Made by a program: the position numbers and the translations under genes. A stretch of 64,000 bases of DNA. Source: CAIMUS01 sp046347625 (GTDB lineage: Bacteria > Pseudomonadota > Gammaproteobacteria > Competibacterales > Competibacteraceae). Under the pieces are notes generated by a model. It worked only from the letters and a program-made list of their open reading frames with translations. It made no database searches and was not told where the DNA came from. The stretch is from NCBI GenBank assembly GCA_046347625.1, contig JAXMFU010000002.1, positions 1,178,001 to 1,242,000 of the forward strand, given 5' to 3'. Below, piece after piece: positions 1 to 7,089 of the stretch (positions are counted from its first letter, which is position 1; every line of letters begins with the position of its first letter).

Positions 1-263
1 CCGAAAAAGGTTTGCTGTGGGAATTGCTGGAGGTGGAACGTAATACTGGCATTCAAATTACCGAAAACTACGCCATGCTGCCGGCGGCTTCGGTGTCCGG
101 TTGGTATTTCTCCCATCCGGAGGCGCGTTATTTCGGTTTGGGCAAAATCGAGCGGGATCAGGTCAAGGATTATGCCGCTCGCAAGGACATGAGTCTGGCT
201 GAGATGGAACGCTGGCTGGGACCGTGTTTGAATTATGAGCCGAGGGAAGAGATAAATGGTTGA
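1..263 (+). CDS. metH: 3' end of cobalamin-dependent methionine synthase (copy 1, cut by window edge)
   Basis: The reading frame is open from the left edge and encodes the C-terminal part of the S-adenosylmethionine-binding reactivation domain of MetH, which transfers a methyl group from methyltetrahydrofolate to homocysteine. Recognisable pieces are the EKGLLW segment, AMLPAASVSGWYFSHPEARY, the IERDQVKDYA block and the closing MERWLGPCLNYEP. Only about 87 residues lie inside the window, so I cannot tell whether the upstream gene is intact. The frame ends at a TGA at 261-263. Two further copies of this tail follow at 4128-4330 and 5222-5529. Copy 1 has KDMS where copy 3 has KGMS. Confidence 0.9.
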   Translation, partial: EKGLLWELLEVERNTGIQITENYAMLPAASVSGWYFSHPEARYFGLGKIERDQVKDYAARKDMSLAEMERWLGPCLNYEPREEING

Positions 264-300
264 TTCTGGCTGTTTAATTTTGGCTGTTTGATGATGATTT

Positions 301-374
301 AGGTAGGCGCACTGTGATGTAACCCGCTATCGCCTGGGACGGTCCCCGGTGGTCAGGTTACGTGGTGCTAACCT
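301..374. repeat. Imperfect hairpin repeat after metH copy 1
   Basis: An interrupted palindrome: the AGGTAGGCGC arm at 301 pairs loosely with the GGTGCTAACCT arm ending at 374, around an inner CTGGGAC/GTCCCCGG stem. A related hairpin follows metH copy 2 (4354-4432), and some homology continues a little past the hairpin in both. It may be the original metH 3' untranslated region or terminator carried along with the gene tail. The rest of 264-526 holds only the leader of the next gene. Confidence 0.6.
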
Positions 375-526
375 GAGGCATGAATACTGAACATTTTGAT
401 GCCAAACTAATACAATCATGCTTAAATGCTTGGTCATGCTTCTGTTTGGAATGGATGTGGTGAGTGGGATGGTAAAGGCTTGAAGTTAAAGAACTTAGTG
501 TTCTGACTCATGGGGCGGAAAGCAAT

Positions 527-1486
527 ATGGCGCGTGCTGATCTACTCATAAATATGGTTAAGGCGGGAAGCCAGGGTGATCGGCTACGCTTCAAAAAGAT
601 AGTTGAAGCGTTGGCCGCGGAGGAACGAGTCAAAAATCATCATGTGCTTGCTGACCGCCTTGAAGAGGGGCTACGTATCAATGGTTCCGCCCTAACACAG
701 CAACGGAGCTTTGACGATAAAATCAGTCAACTTGTCTATGAATTGACACCGCAGTGTCGCTTGCAGGACTTGATCCTGCCTGAAAATGTTGAAACTGCTT
801 GCAATGAGTTGATAGAGGAACAACACCGCCGTGACCTACTTCGCTCCTACAACCTGGAACCACGCCATCGGGTTCTGTTAGCAGGGCCGCCAGGCAACGG
901 TAAAACTTCACTGGCAGAAGCATTGGCGGAATCTCTCATGATGCCGCTTTTGCAAATTCGCTATGAAGGGATCGTTGGCAGCTTTCTGGGTGAAACTGCG
1001 CAACGGTTAAAACAGGTATTCGACTATGTCAGAAGCCGCCACTGTGTACTTTTCTTCGATGAGTTTGATGCTATTGGCAAAGAACGTGGAGATGTTCATG
1101 AAACCGGAGAAATCAAGCGTGTGGTGAGTTCGCTGCTGATGCAGATGGACGAACTACCTAGCCACGTTGTTATAGTCGTGGCAAGTAATCACCCAGAGTT
1201 ATTAGATCGGGCTGTTTGGCGGCGTTTTCAACTCAGGCTGAACCTTCCATCACCCACTCAGAAAATGATTGAGGAATGGTTTCGGCGTTTTTCAACACGT
1301 CTTGATACTCCCTTAGGCTATGCACCTGGTACGCTCGCTGAAAAATTACATGGTTTGAGTTTCGCAGAAATCGAAGACTTTGGTCAAGATATACAAAGGC
1401 GTCACGTTCTATCTCTTCCTGGGGGAAATATAAAGCAAATTATCACAGACCGTTTAAAGCAGTGGCAAACCCGATTCTCTCTTTAA
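527..1486 (+). CDS. AAA+ ATPase, IetA-like partner of a subtilase
   Basis: A 319-residue AAA+ ATPase. Walker A GPPGNGKT lies at residues 120-127, Walker B VLFFDEFD at 174-181, a sensor-1 VASN near 218-221, and an arginine-finger candidate in AVWRRF near 229-234. The first ~100 residues are helical and variable. It is followed after 31 bases by an S8-family protease. The pair AAA ATPase plus subtilase is the architecture of IetA/IetS, first described as a plasmid stability system and later reported as an anti-phage system (established knowledge). That this pair defends the cell is inference. The gene lies between metH tail copies 1 and 2 and is more AT-rich than the metabolic genes around it, which suggests acquisition. 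Confidence 0.8.
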   Translation: MARADLLINMVKAGSQGDRLRFKKIVEALAAEERVKNHHVLADRLEEGLRINGSALTQQRSFDDKISQLVYELTPQCRLQDLILPENVETACNELIEEQHRRDLLRSYNLEPRHRVLLAGPPGNGKTSLAEALAESLMMPLLQIRYEGIVGSFLGETAQRLKQVFDYVRSRHCVLFFDEFDAIGKERGDVHETGEIKRVVSSLLMQMDELPSHVVIVVASNHPELLDRAVWRRFQLRLNLPSPTQKMIEEWFRRFSTRLDTPLGYAPGTLAEKLHGLSFAEIEDFGQDIQRRHVLSLPGGNIKQIITDRLKQWQTRFSL

Positions 1487-1517
1487 TCTAACAATTATTA
1501 GAATTTCTGGAAATCGT

Positions 1518-4106
1518 ATGGAAGGTAGACCGCTTCTTATTTTTCCTAGCCATATTGAGATTCAACGTGGCACTCTTCATTCTGGCCCTGATAAGCCTCA
1601 TTTTCCAACCCCCCAGCGGCAGATACAACGCCTTAATCCTCAGTTTGATCGATTACAAAAAGCAATGGATGAGCGGCGTATCCAACTTCAAGATTCTGCT
1701 GGCGGGATTCTTCCTGAGCAGACACTGGTATTAGAAACTAGCGGATCTATCCAAAGTTTTCAATCAGCGGTTAAGCGTGCAGGCTTAGAATGGCTAAACG
1801 AGATTGAGTCAGAAGGGTTACCGCCCGATGAAGATTTCTACTTTGTAGATAAACATGGGCAAAAAACTGGTAAGCAAATACCCCGGCGATTGTTTCTTAT
1901 TATGAGCGATCAGAAAGCTCTACAACAGTTGTTGGATCTCTGGAAGCGTTGGCAGCAGGAGCATGAATCTTCTTGGGAAAGAGGATTAAATGCTTGGCGA
2001 TCCTTGTTCGCACAACTCAAAACTATTCGTTTCTGGAGTATTAAGGATCGCCTTTACGAGACCGGTATTTTGGAAAATTGGAAGGAACGTATCGAATTAG
2101 GTGAGGAGATTGTACCGTTTGAGATTGAGCTATGGTTTCGTCAAAACCCTAAACATCAAAATGATTCAGAAAATTATGTTACGCATCTCATCGAGGAGTT
2201 ATCTGGTAAGGTCATAACACGATTTAAATTAGAAAAAATTGGCTATCATGCTTTACTGGGCGAACTTCCAATCCAAGCAATAAATACAATTTTGGAACAA
2301 AAAAGTGAGATACGTCTTTTTTACTGTGATCATGTTATGTTTTTCCGTCCAGTAGGGCAATGTGCTTGCTTGCTTCCGAAAGATGAAATCGATCTAAAAA
2401 CCATAAATAAAGTTGATCGACCTCTCCCTCAAAAGCTTTCACCGGTCATCGCTGTGCTCGATGGGTTACCATTGGAAAAGCACCACTTACTGGATGGCCG
2501 GTTGATTGTGGATGACCCTGATGGCTGGGAGAGCAGTTACCCGGCTGACGCTCGCTTTCATGGTACGACAATGTCATCCTTAATTATCCATGGGGATCTA
2601 GGTGGTAATGAACCCCCCTTGGAAAGGCCAATTTACATACGCCCCATCATGCAGCCAAAGCAAAGACATGGTGGAACCTGGGAAGAAGCTGTCCCTGAAA
2701 ATTTGCTACCCGTAGATTTGGTGCATAGATCAGTCTGTCGCCTTTTCGAAAGCGAGGCTGGTGAGCCTCCAGTTGCTCCTCAGGTCCGCATCATCAACTT
2801 TTCGATTGGTGATCCTGGTAGACCGTTCGATTATAGTATGAGCCCCTGGGCTCGGCTATTAGATTGGCTGGCGTGCCAGTATAAAGTTTTATTCATAGTC
2901 AGTAGCGGTAACTGCCTCAGGGATATTCAACTGAACCAACCACGCGGCTCTCTAACCAGCATGCTTCCGAAAGCACGGGAAGAGATAATTCTTCGTCATG
3001 TAGTTGCAGATACACGCCACCGACGTTTACTTACACCTGCTGAGTCCATAAACGCTTTAACCATCGGTGCTCTGCACAGTGATAGAAGCAACGAGCCTCC
3101 ATACCCTTCTCACCTTATTAATCCCTATTCCAATCACTCTCTGCCTAGCCCAATCAACACACATGGTCTCGGATATCGAAAGGCTATTAAACCCGAGCTC
3201 CTTATACCTGGTGGACAGCAGATTTATCAAGAAGCCATAGGGACAGGCCAACCCGATACGCTCTTGCAAGTTTGTAGTTATAACAGGGCACCAGGGCAGG
3301 AGGTTGCCACATGTAGCCAAACAGCAGGGGATATTCAAAAGACTCGATACACTCGCGGTACCAGCAATTCAACGGCTCTTACCAGCCGGCTTGCCGCCCA
3401 GTTATATGAGATACTGGAAACACTCTGGACCGAGCCCGGTGGTGATCGCTTGGCTCCTGATTATGACGCTGTACTCCTAAAGGCTCTCCTTGTCCATAGT
3501 GCTTATTGGGGCAAAGCAGGGGAACGCTTCATTGAACTTTTTAAAGAAGAGGAAGGTAGTCACAAAATCAAAGAATGTATATCTCGCTTCCTGGGATATG
3601 GGATTGTTAACCCAGAGCGAGTTCTGGCTTGTACTGAACAGCGAGCAACTTTATTGGGGTACGGTAATTTGACTAACGATAATGCGCATGAATATACATT
3701 ACCTTTGCCACCTTCATTAAGTGGCAAACCTATTTTTAAACGACTAACTATCACTCTGGCCTGGTTAACGCCAATCTCTCCTCAAAACCAACGTTACCGT
3801 AAAGCTCATCTTTGGTTTGAACCAAAAGACGATCAAACATTAAAAGTGAAGCGTCATTCGTATGATGATAATGCCGTAAGGCGAGGTACCGTACAGCATG
3901 AAATATTCGAAGGAAAACAAGCAGATGTATTCCAAGATGGTGATGCAGTAAGAATACAGATCAATTGCCGAGAAGATGCACCAAAATTGAGGGAAAAAAT
4001 TTCCTATGGATTGGTAGTAACTCTCGAAGTGAAAGAAGGGATGAATCTTCCTATTTATGAAGAAATCAAGGCTCGAATTATGATTCCAGTCTCAATCCGA
4101 ACCTGA
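1518..4106 (+). CDS. S8-family subtilisin-like serine protease, IetS-like
   Basis: An 862-residue protein with a long N-terminal region (about 1-305) and a subtilase domain. The catalytic triad can be assigned: Asp315 in VIAVLDGLP, His348 in ARFHGTTMSS, Ser616 in RGTSNSTALTS; Asn465 in VSSGN fits the oxyanion hole. There is no signal peptide, so it should act in the cytoplasm. The C-terminal ~200 residues form an extra domain that I do not recognise. The gene follows the AAA ATPase closely and presumably shares its transcript. Base composition is AT-rich compared with the flanking metabolic genes. By analogy with IetAS, the protease would be the effector and the ATPase the sensor or regulator; this division of labour is inferred. 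Confidence 0.8.
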   Translation: MEGRPLLIFPSHIEIQRGTLHSGPDKPHFPTPQRQIQRLNPQFDRLQKAMDERRIQLQDSAGGILPEQTLVLETSGSIQSFQSAVKRAGLEWLNEIESEGLPPDEDFYFVDKHGQKTGKQIPRRLFLIMSDQKALQQLLDLWKRWQQEHESSWERGLNAWRSLFAQLKTIRFWSIKDRLYETGILENWKERIELGEEIVPFEIELWFRQNPKHQNDSENYVTHLIEELSGKVITRFKLEKIGYHALLGELPIQAINTILEQKSEIRLFYCDHVMFFRPVGQCACLLPKDEIDLKTINKVDRPLPQKLSPVIAVLDGLPLEKHHLLDGRLIVDDPDGWESSYPADARFHGTTMSSLIIHGDLGGNEPPLERPIYIRPIMQPKQRHGGTWEEAVPENLLPVDLVHRSVCRLFESEAGEPPVAPQVRIINFSIGDPGRPFDYSMSPWARLLDWLACQYKVLFIVSSGNCLRDIQLNQPRGSLTSMLPKAREEIILRHVVADTRHRRLLTPAESINALTIGALHSDRSNEPPYPSHLINPYSNHSLPSPINTHGLGYRKAIKPELLIPGGQQIYQEAIGTGQPDTLLQVCSYNRAPGQEVATCSQTAGDIQKTRYTRGTSNSTALTSRLAAQLYEILETLWTEPGGDRLAPDYDAVLLKALLVHSAYWGKAGERFIELFKEEEGSHKIKECISRFLGYGIVNPERVLACTEQRATLLGYGNLTNDNAHEYTLPLPPSLSGKPIFKRLTITLAWLTPISPQNQRYRKAHLWFEPKDDQTLKVKRHSYDDNAVRRGTVQHEIFEGKQADVFQDGDAVRIQINCREDAPKLREKISYGLVVTLEVKEGMNLPIYEEIKARIMIPVSIRT

Positions 4107-4127
4107 TTTAGGCGAGCATAGATCATG

Positions 4128-4330
4128 TTACCGAGAGCTACGCTATGATGCCGGCGGCTTCGGTGTCCGGTTGGTATTTCTCCCATCCGGAGGCGCGCTA
4201 TTTCGGTCTGGGTAAGATCGAGCGGGATCAGGTCAAGGATTATGCCGCTCGCGAGGGGATGAGTCTGGCCGAGATGGAACGCTGGTGGGGATCATGTTTG
4301 AATTATGAGCCTGGGGAGGAACTGATGGCT
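4128..4330 (+). pseudogene. Duplicated 3' end of metH (copy 2)
   Basis: This stretch repeats the last ~65 codons of metH, from the TTACCGA(G/A)A segment onwards. It shares AASVSGWYFSHPEARYFGLG and the IERDQVKDYA block with copy 1. Most differences from copy 1 are third-position changes (TTT/CTG-type synonymous codons), with a few amino-acid changes such as L to W in MERWWGS. An indel after the EPGEE segment removes the normal stop. No start codon or domain could make this functional; it marks the right boundary of the IetAS-like module. Homology to copy 1 goes on for about 120 bases past the stop. Confidence 0.85.
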
Positions 4331-4353
4331 GATTCTGGCTGTTTAATGTCAGG

Positions 4354-4432
4354 TTGGGTTAGGCGCGCCGCGCCATAACTCAACATCGCCGGGACGAGAC
4401 CCGGTGTGTCAGGTTATGCGGCGTTAACCCAA
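4354..4432. repeat. Hairpin repeat after metH copy 2
   Basis: The TTGGGTTAGGCGC arm at 4354 pairs with GCGTTAACCCAA ending at 4432; an inner CCGGGAC/GACCCGG stem lies near 4389-4403. It corresponds in position to the hairpin at 301-374. Confidence 0.6.
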
Positions 4433-4537
4433 GTCATGACTACTGTATGATAATCTTGGGTACTGCGAAATGCCTGCTTGCCGCTGGAAGCGGCAAGGTT
4501 GATAATAGGCTTACTTACAGTCTTACTAGAGATCGTC

Positions 4538-4822
4538 ATGCAACCTGCCAAAACCGAGACCATCAAGCTTTCCAGCAAGGGACAGATCGTTATCCCTAAA
4601 GCCATCCGCGAGCAATTGCATTGGGATGCGGGGATGGAACTGACCGTTATCCCTACTAACGAAGGGGTTATGCTCCAGCCCAAACCGAAAAAAGGTAAGC
4701 ATCGGCTGGAGGATTTAATCGGGTGTCTTCAGCATGAAGGTCCCCCGATTCCAGATGAAGTCCTGTTTGCCCCAGTTGATTACAGCGCTGATTGGGAAGA
4801 GTCCGAGAAACGCAGTCGATGA
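4538..4822 (+). CDS. AbrB/MazE-type antitoxin (VapB-like)
   Basis: A 94-residue protein beginning MQPAKTETIKLSSKGQIVIP, the swapped-hairpin AbrB fold signature (SKGQIVIPKAIREQL). The C-terminal part is acidic and proline-rich, as expected for a toxin-binding tail. I chose the ATG at 4538 because the AbrB domain starts directly after it. Its stop overlaps the start of the PIN toxin (ATGA), so the two are translationally coupled. Such antitoxins usually repress their own promoter; no clear operator is visible. The pair sits between metH tail copies 2 and 3. Confidence 0.85.
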   Translation: MQPAKTETIKLSSKGQIVIPKAIREQLHWDAGMELTVIPTNEGVMLQPKPKKGKHRLEDLIGCLQHEGPPIPDEVLFAPVDYSADWEESEKRSR

Positions 4823-5217
4823 TCGCATTCGATACCAACCTGCTTGTACGTGCGGCGGTCAATGACGACCTCGGCCAAGTCGCAATCGTCAGGCATTTAC
4901 TGTTATTGCATGAGGTGTTTATCCCACGGACTGTCCTGCTGGAAACTGAGTGGGTTTTGCGTGCTTCATACAAGAAGACTCGCGACCAGATTGCAGGTTT
5001 TTTCAAAGACCTGCTCGATGCAGAAAATACGATCATCGAAGAACACAACAGCGTCAAACAGGCGCTGGGGTGGTATCGCCTCGGCGCCGATTTTGCCGAT
5101 GCGCTGCATTTGGCGGCATGTGGCAACGCCATTATGCATACTTTTGACCGTGGGTTTTGCCAGGGAGCACGGGAGGCCGGGGTTGCACCTTTGGTGCGAG
5201 TGCTGGAAGTGAAGTGA
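4819..5217 (+). CDS. PIN-domain toxin (VapC-like ribonuclease)
   Basis: A 132-residue PIN domain with the acidic quartet expected of a metal-dependent RNase: Asp5 (MIAFDTN), Glu42 (VLLETEW), Asp94 (DFADALHL) and Asp110 (TFDRGF). The start ATG overlaps the antitoxin stop by four bases. Family knowledge says VapC toxins cleave tRNA or rRNA and are held in check by their cognate antitoxin; the target here is unknown. The metH tail copy 3 begins only about five bases after its stop codon, so the module is tightly bounded. Confidence 0.87.
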   Translation: MIAFDTNLLVRAAVNDDLGQVAIVRHLLLLHEVFIPRTVLLETEWVLRASYKKTRDQIAGFFKDLLDAENTIIEEHNSVKQALGWYRLGADFADALHLAACGNAIMHTFDRGFCQGAREAGVAPLVRVLEVK

Positions 5218-5221
5218 ACAA

Positions 5222-5529
5222 GAGGGGGATTATCGGTTTATTGAGGCCGATACCGAGGAAGCCCGGCAACGGGCCGAACGCCCCTTGCAGGTGATCGAAG
5301 GGCCGTTGATACCGGCATTCAAATTACCGAAAGCTACGCCATGCTGCCGGCGGCTTCGGTGTCCGGTTGGTATTTCTCACATCCGGAGGCACGCTATTTC
5401 GGCCTGGGCAAGATCGAGCGGGATCAGGCCAAAGATTATGCCGCTCGCAAGGGTATGAGTCTGACGGAGATGGAACGCTGGCTGGGACCGTGTTTGAATT
5501 ATGAGCCGGGGGAAGAGATAAATGGTTGA
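5222..5529 (+). pseudogene. Internally deleted metH remnant (copy 3)
   Basis: The first ~90 bases read as the cap region before the cobalamin-binding domain of MetH (RFIEADTEEARQRAE, then PLQVIEGPL), where intact MetH continues with MDGMNVVGDLF. Instead the sequence jumps, at a GAT shared by both sides and with a frame change, to TGIQITESYAMLPAAS and runs to the normal metH C-terminus and TGA at 5527-5529. It therefore joins two parts of metH that are normally hundreds of codons apart. The end part is the copy closest to a consensus MetH tail. It is not a functional gene. Confidence 0.8.
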
Positions 5530-5535
5530 TTCCGG

Positions 5536-6318
5536 ATGCTTGTCGACAACGATATGAGCTATAGCATTTTAAACCTGTCAGGCGGCGGTCATATCGCCTA
5601 TCATCGTTACGCCGGCGTCGAACCCGGCGTCATCTTCTGTGGCGGCTTCAGTTCCGATATGACCGGCACCAAAGCGATGAGACTGGACGACTGGTGCCGG
5701 CAGCGGGATCAGTCCTTTCTACGTTTTGATTATCAGGGTCATGGCGCCTCCAGCGGCCGCTTCGAGGAGGGCACTATCGGGAGTTGGACGGTGGATGCCC
5801 TGGCCGTGCTCGATCGGCTGACGACAGGACCGCAGATCCTGGTCGGTTCCTCTATGGGCGGCTGGATTATGCTGCTGCTGGCTTTGGCGCGGCCCGAACG
5901 CATCGCCGGACTGGTAGGTGTCGCCTGTGCAGCGGATTTCACCGAAAGCATGCTGTGGCAACAACTGGACGCGGCCACCCAGGCCCGCTTACGGCAGGAC
6001 GGCGTAATCTATGTGCCTTCCTGTTATCCAGGCGAAAACCCTTATCCGATCACCCTGCGGTTGATCGAGGAAGCCCGCCAACACCTGTTGCTGGAACGCG
6101 ACGGGTTACCGATTCACTGTCCGGTGCGACTGCTGCACGGGATGCGCGACCCGGACGTGCCCTGGCAGAACAGCGTGCGGGTCGCCGAAAAATTGGCGAG
6201 TGAGGATGTACGGGTGCTGTTGGTCAAGGATGGAGAGCATCGGATGTCACGGGACAGTGACCTGAAGTTATTGCTTGAATTGCTGGCCGAATTGATCGAG
6301 CGGGCGAAAAACCGATAG
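5536..6318 (+). CDS. Alpha/beta hydrolase, ABHD10-like serine esterase
   Basis: A 260-residue alpha/beta hydrolase. The nucleophile elbow is GSSMGG (Ser106), the acid lies in HGMRDPDVPW (Asp205 or Asp207) and the histidine is in KDGEHRMSR (His235). The oxyanion region is FCGGFSSDM near residue 34. The arrangement resembles the ABHD10-type acyl-protein/glucuronide esterases; the substrate here is unknown. No signal peptide is seen. ATGs at 5536 and 5554 are both possible starts and neither has a convincing ribosome-binding site. It is the first intact metabolic gene after the metH repeats, and a small aspartic protease gene follows 22 bases later. Confidence 0.8.
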   Translation: MLVDNDMSYSILNLSGGGHIAYHRYAGVEPGVIFCGGFSSDMTGTKAMRLDDWCRQRDQSFLRFDYQGHGASSGRFEEGTIGSWTVDALAVLDRLTTGPQILVGSSMGGWIMLLLALARPERIAGLVGVACAADFTESMLWQQLDAATQARLRQDGVIYVPSCYPGENPYPITLRLIEEARQHLLLERDGLPIHCPVRLLHGMRDPDVPWQNSVRVAEKLASEDVRVLLVKDGEHRMSRDSDLKLLLELLAELIERAKNR

Positions 6319-6340
6319 CTGCCTATCCTGAGGAGCAAAC

Positions 6341-6760
6341 ATGGGTGAGATCGACGTACCAGTCGAATTCGAGAATGCATCGGATCGTGCTGTTTACGAG
6401 CGAGGCTACATACCGGAATCGGAGATTCGGACCTACAAGTTGCGGGCGCTGGTCGATACTGGCGCCGTCATGCTGGTGCTGCCGCAAAACGTGGTGGAGA
6501 AACTAGGTCTGCCGCTACGACGAACGGTCATCGTTTCCTACGCAGACGAGCGTAAAGAGGAACGACCGGTTGCAGGTCCCCTGACCATTCACATCGGCGA
6601 CCGTTTCATGAGTACCGATTGCATTGTCGGACCTCCGTTGAGCGAGCCCCTCATTGGGCAGATCGTGTTGGAAGAATTGGATCTGATGGCAGACTGTGTA
6701 AATCGCACCCTCGTGCCACGCCCCGAATCGCCGGATTATCCTCTTCTTAAATTGAAGTGA
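6341..6760 (+). CDS. Clan AA retropepsin-like aspartic protease
   Basis: A 139-residue single-domain protein. The active-site motif is ALVDTGAVMLVLP near residues 36-48, followed by a hydrophobic segment with PLIGQIVLEELDL, typical of bacterial clan AA aspartic proteases that act as homodimers. There is no signal peptide or membrane segment. An AGGAGC ribosome-binding site precedes the ATG. Genes of this size often stand beside toxin or mobile genes, but no partner is evident here. The peptidase assignment rests on the motif alone. Confidence 0.75.
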   Translation: MGEIDVPVEFENASDRAVYERGYIPESEIRTYKLRALVDTGAVMLVLPQNVVEKLGLPLRRTVIVSYADERKEERPVAGPLTIHIGDRFMSTDCIVGPPLSEPLIGQIVLEELDLMADCVNRTLVPRPESPDYPLLKLK

Positions 6761-7089
6761 ACTTGTAAGGGAATCGAACGCATAACACCTCGATCTCTCG
6801 GCCCACAGCCCGGATGGTCAATCCACGCTCGCGCCCCTTATCCCACGGGCGTCGCCAAAGCGCTATTCATTGAGCTTTATCAATGGAGAGCAGCGCTAAA
6901 AAAGGCAAAATAATAGCCGGTTCTTATGGCAATACGTTGAAGGTTCCCGCCCGATACTGGCAATTCTCGCTAAAGTGGGTTATCTAATAGTTATCCCCGG
7001 CTTCCAGGCCGTCAGGCAACGATTTTCCACCTGAAAGTCAGGGTTGAATTGAAGGAAAGTCGGACCCACAACCACCTCAGGTATATTCC
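6761..7089. other. Intergenic region before maeB
   Basis: I see no gene, tRNA or strong hairpin in these 329 bases. The region should carry the maeB promoter, but no convincing -35/-10 pair stands out. Confidence 0.5.

Noticed and set aside
4145..4378. Independent small protein gene
   Set aside because: The frame is a piece of MetH without a ribosome-binding site and reads through into a hairpin repeat; it is a gene-end duplication.
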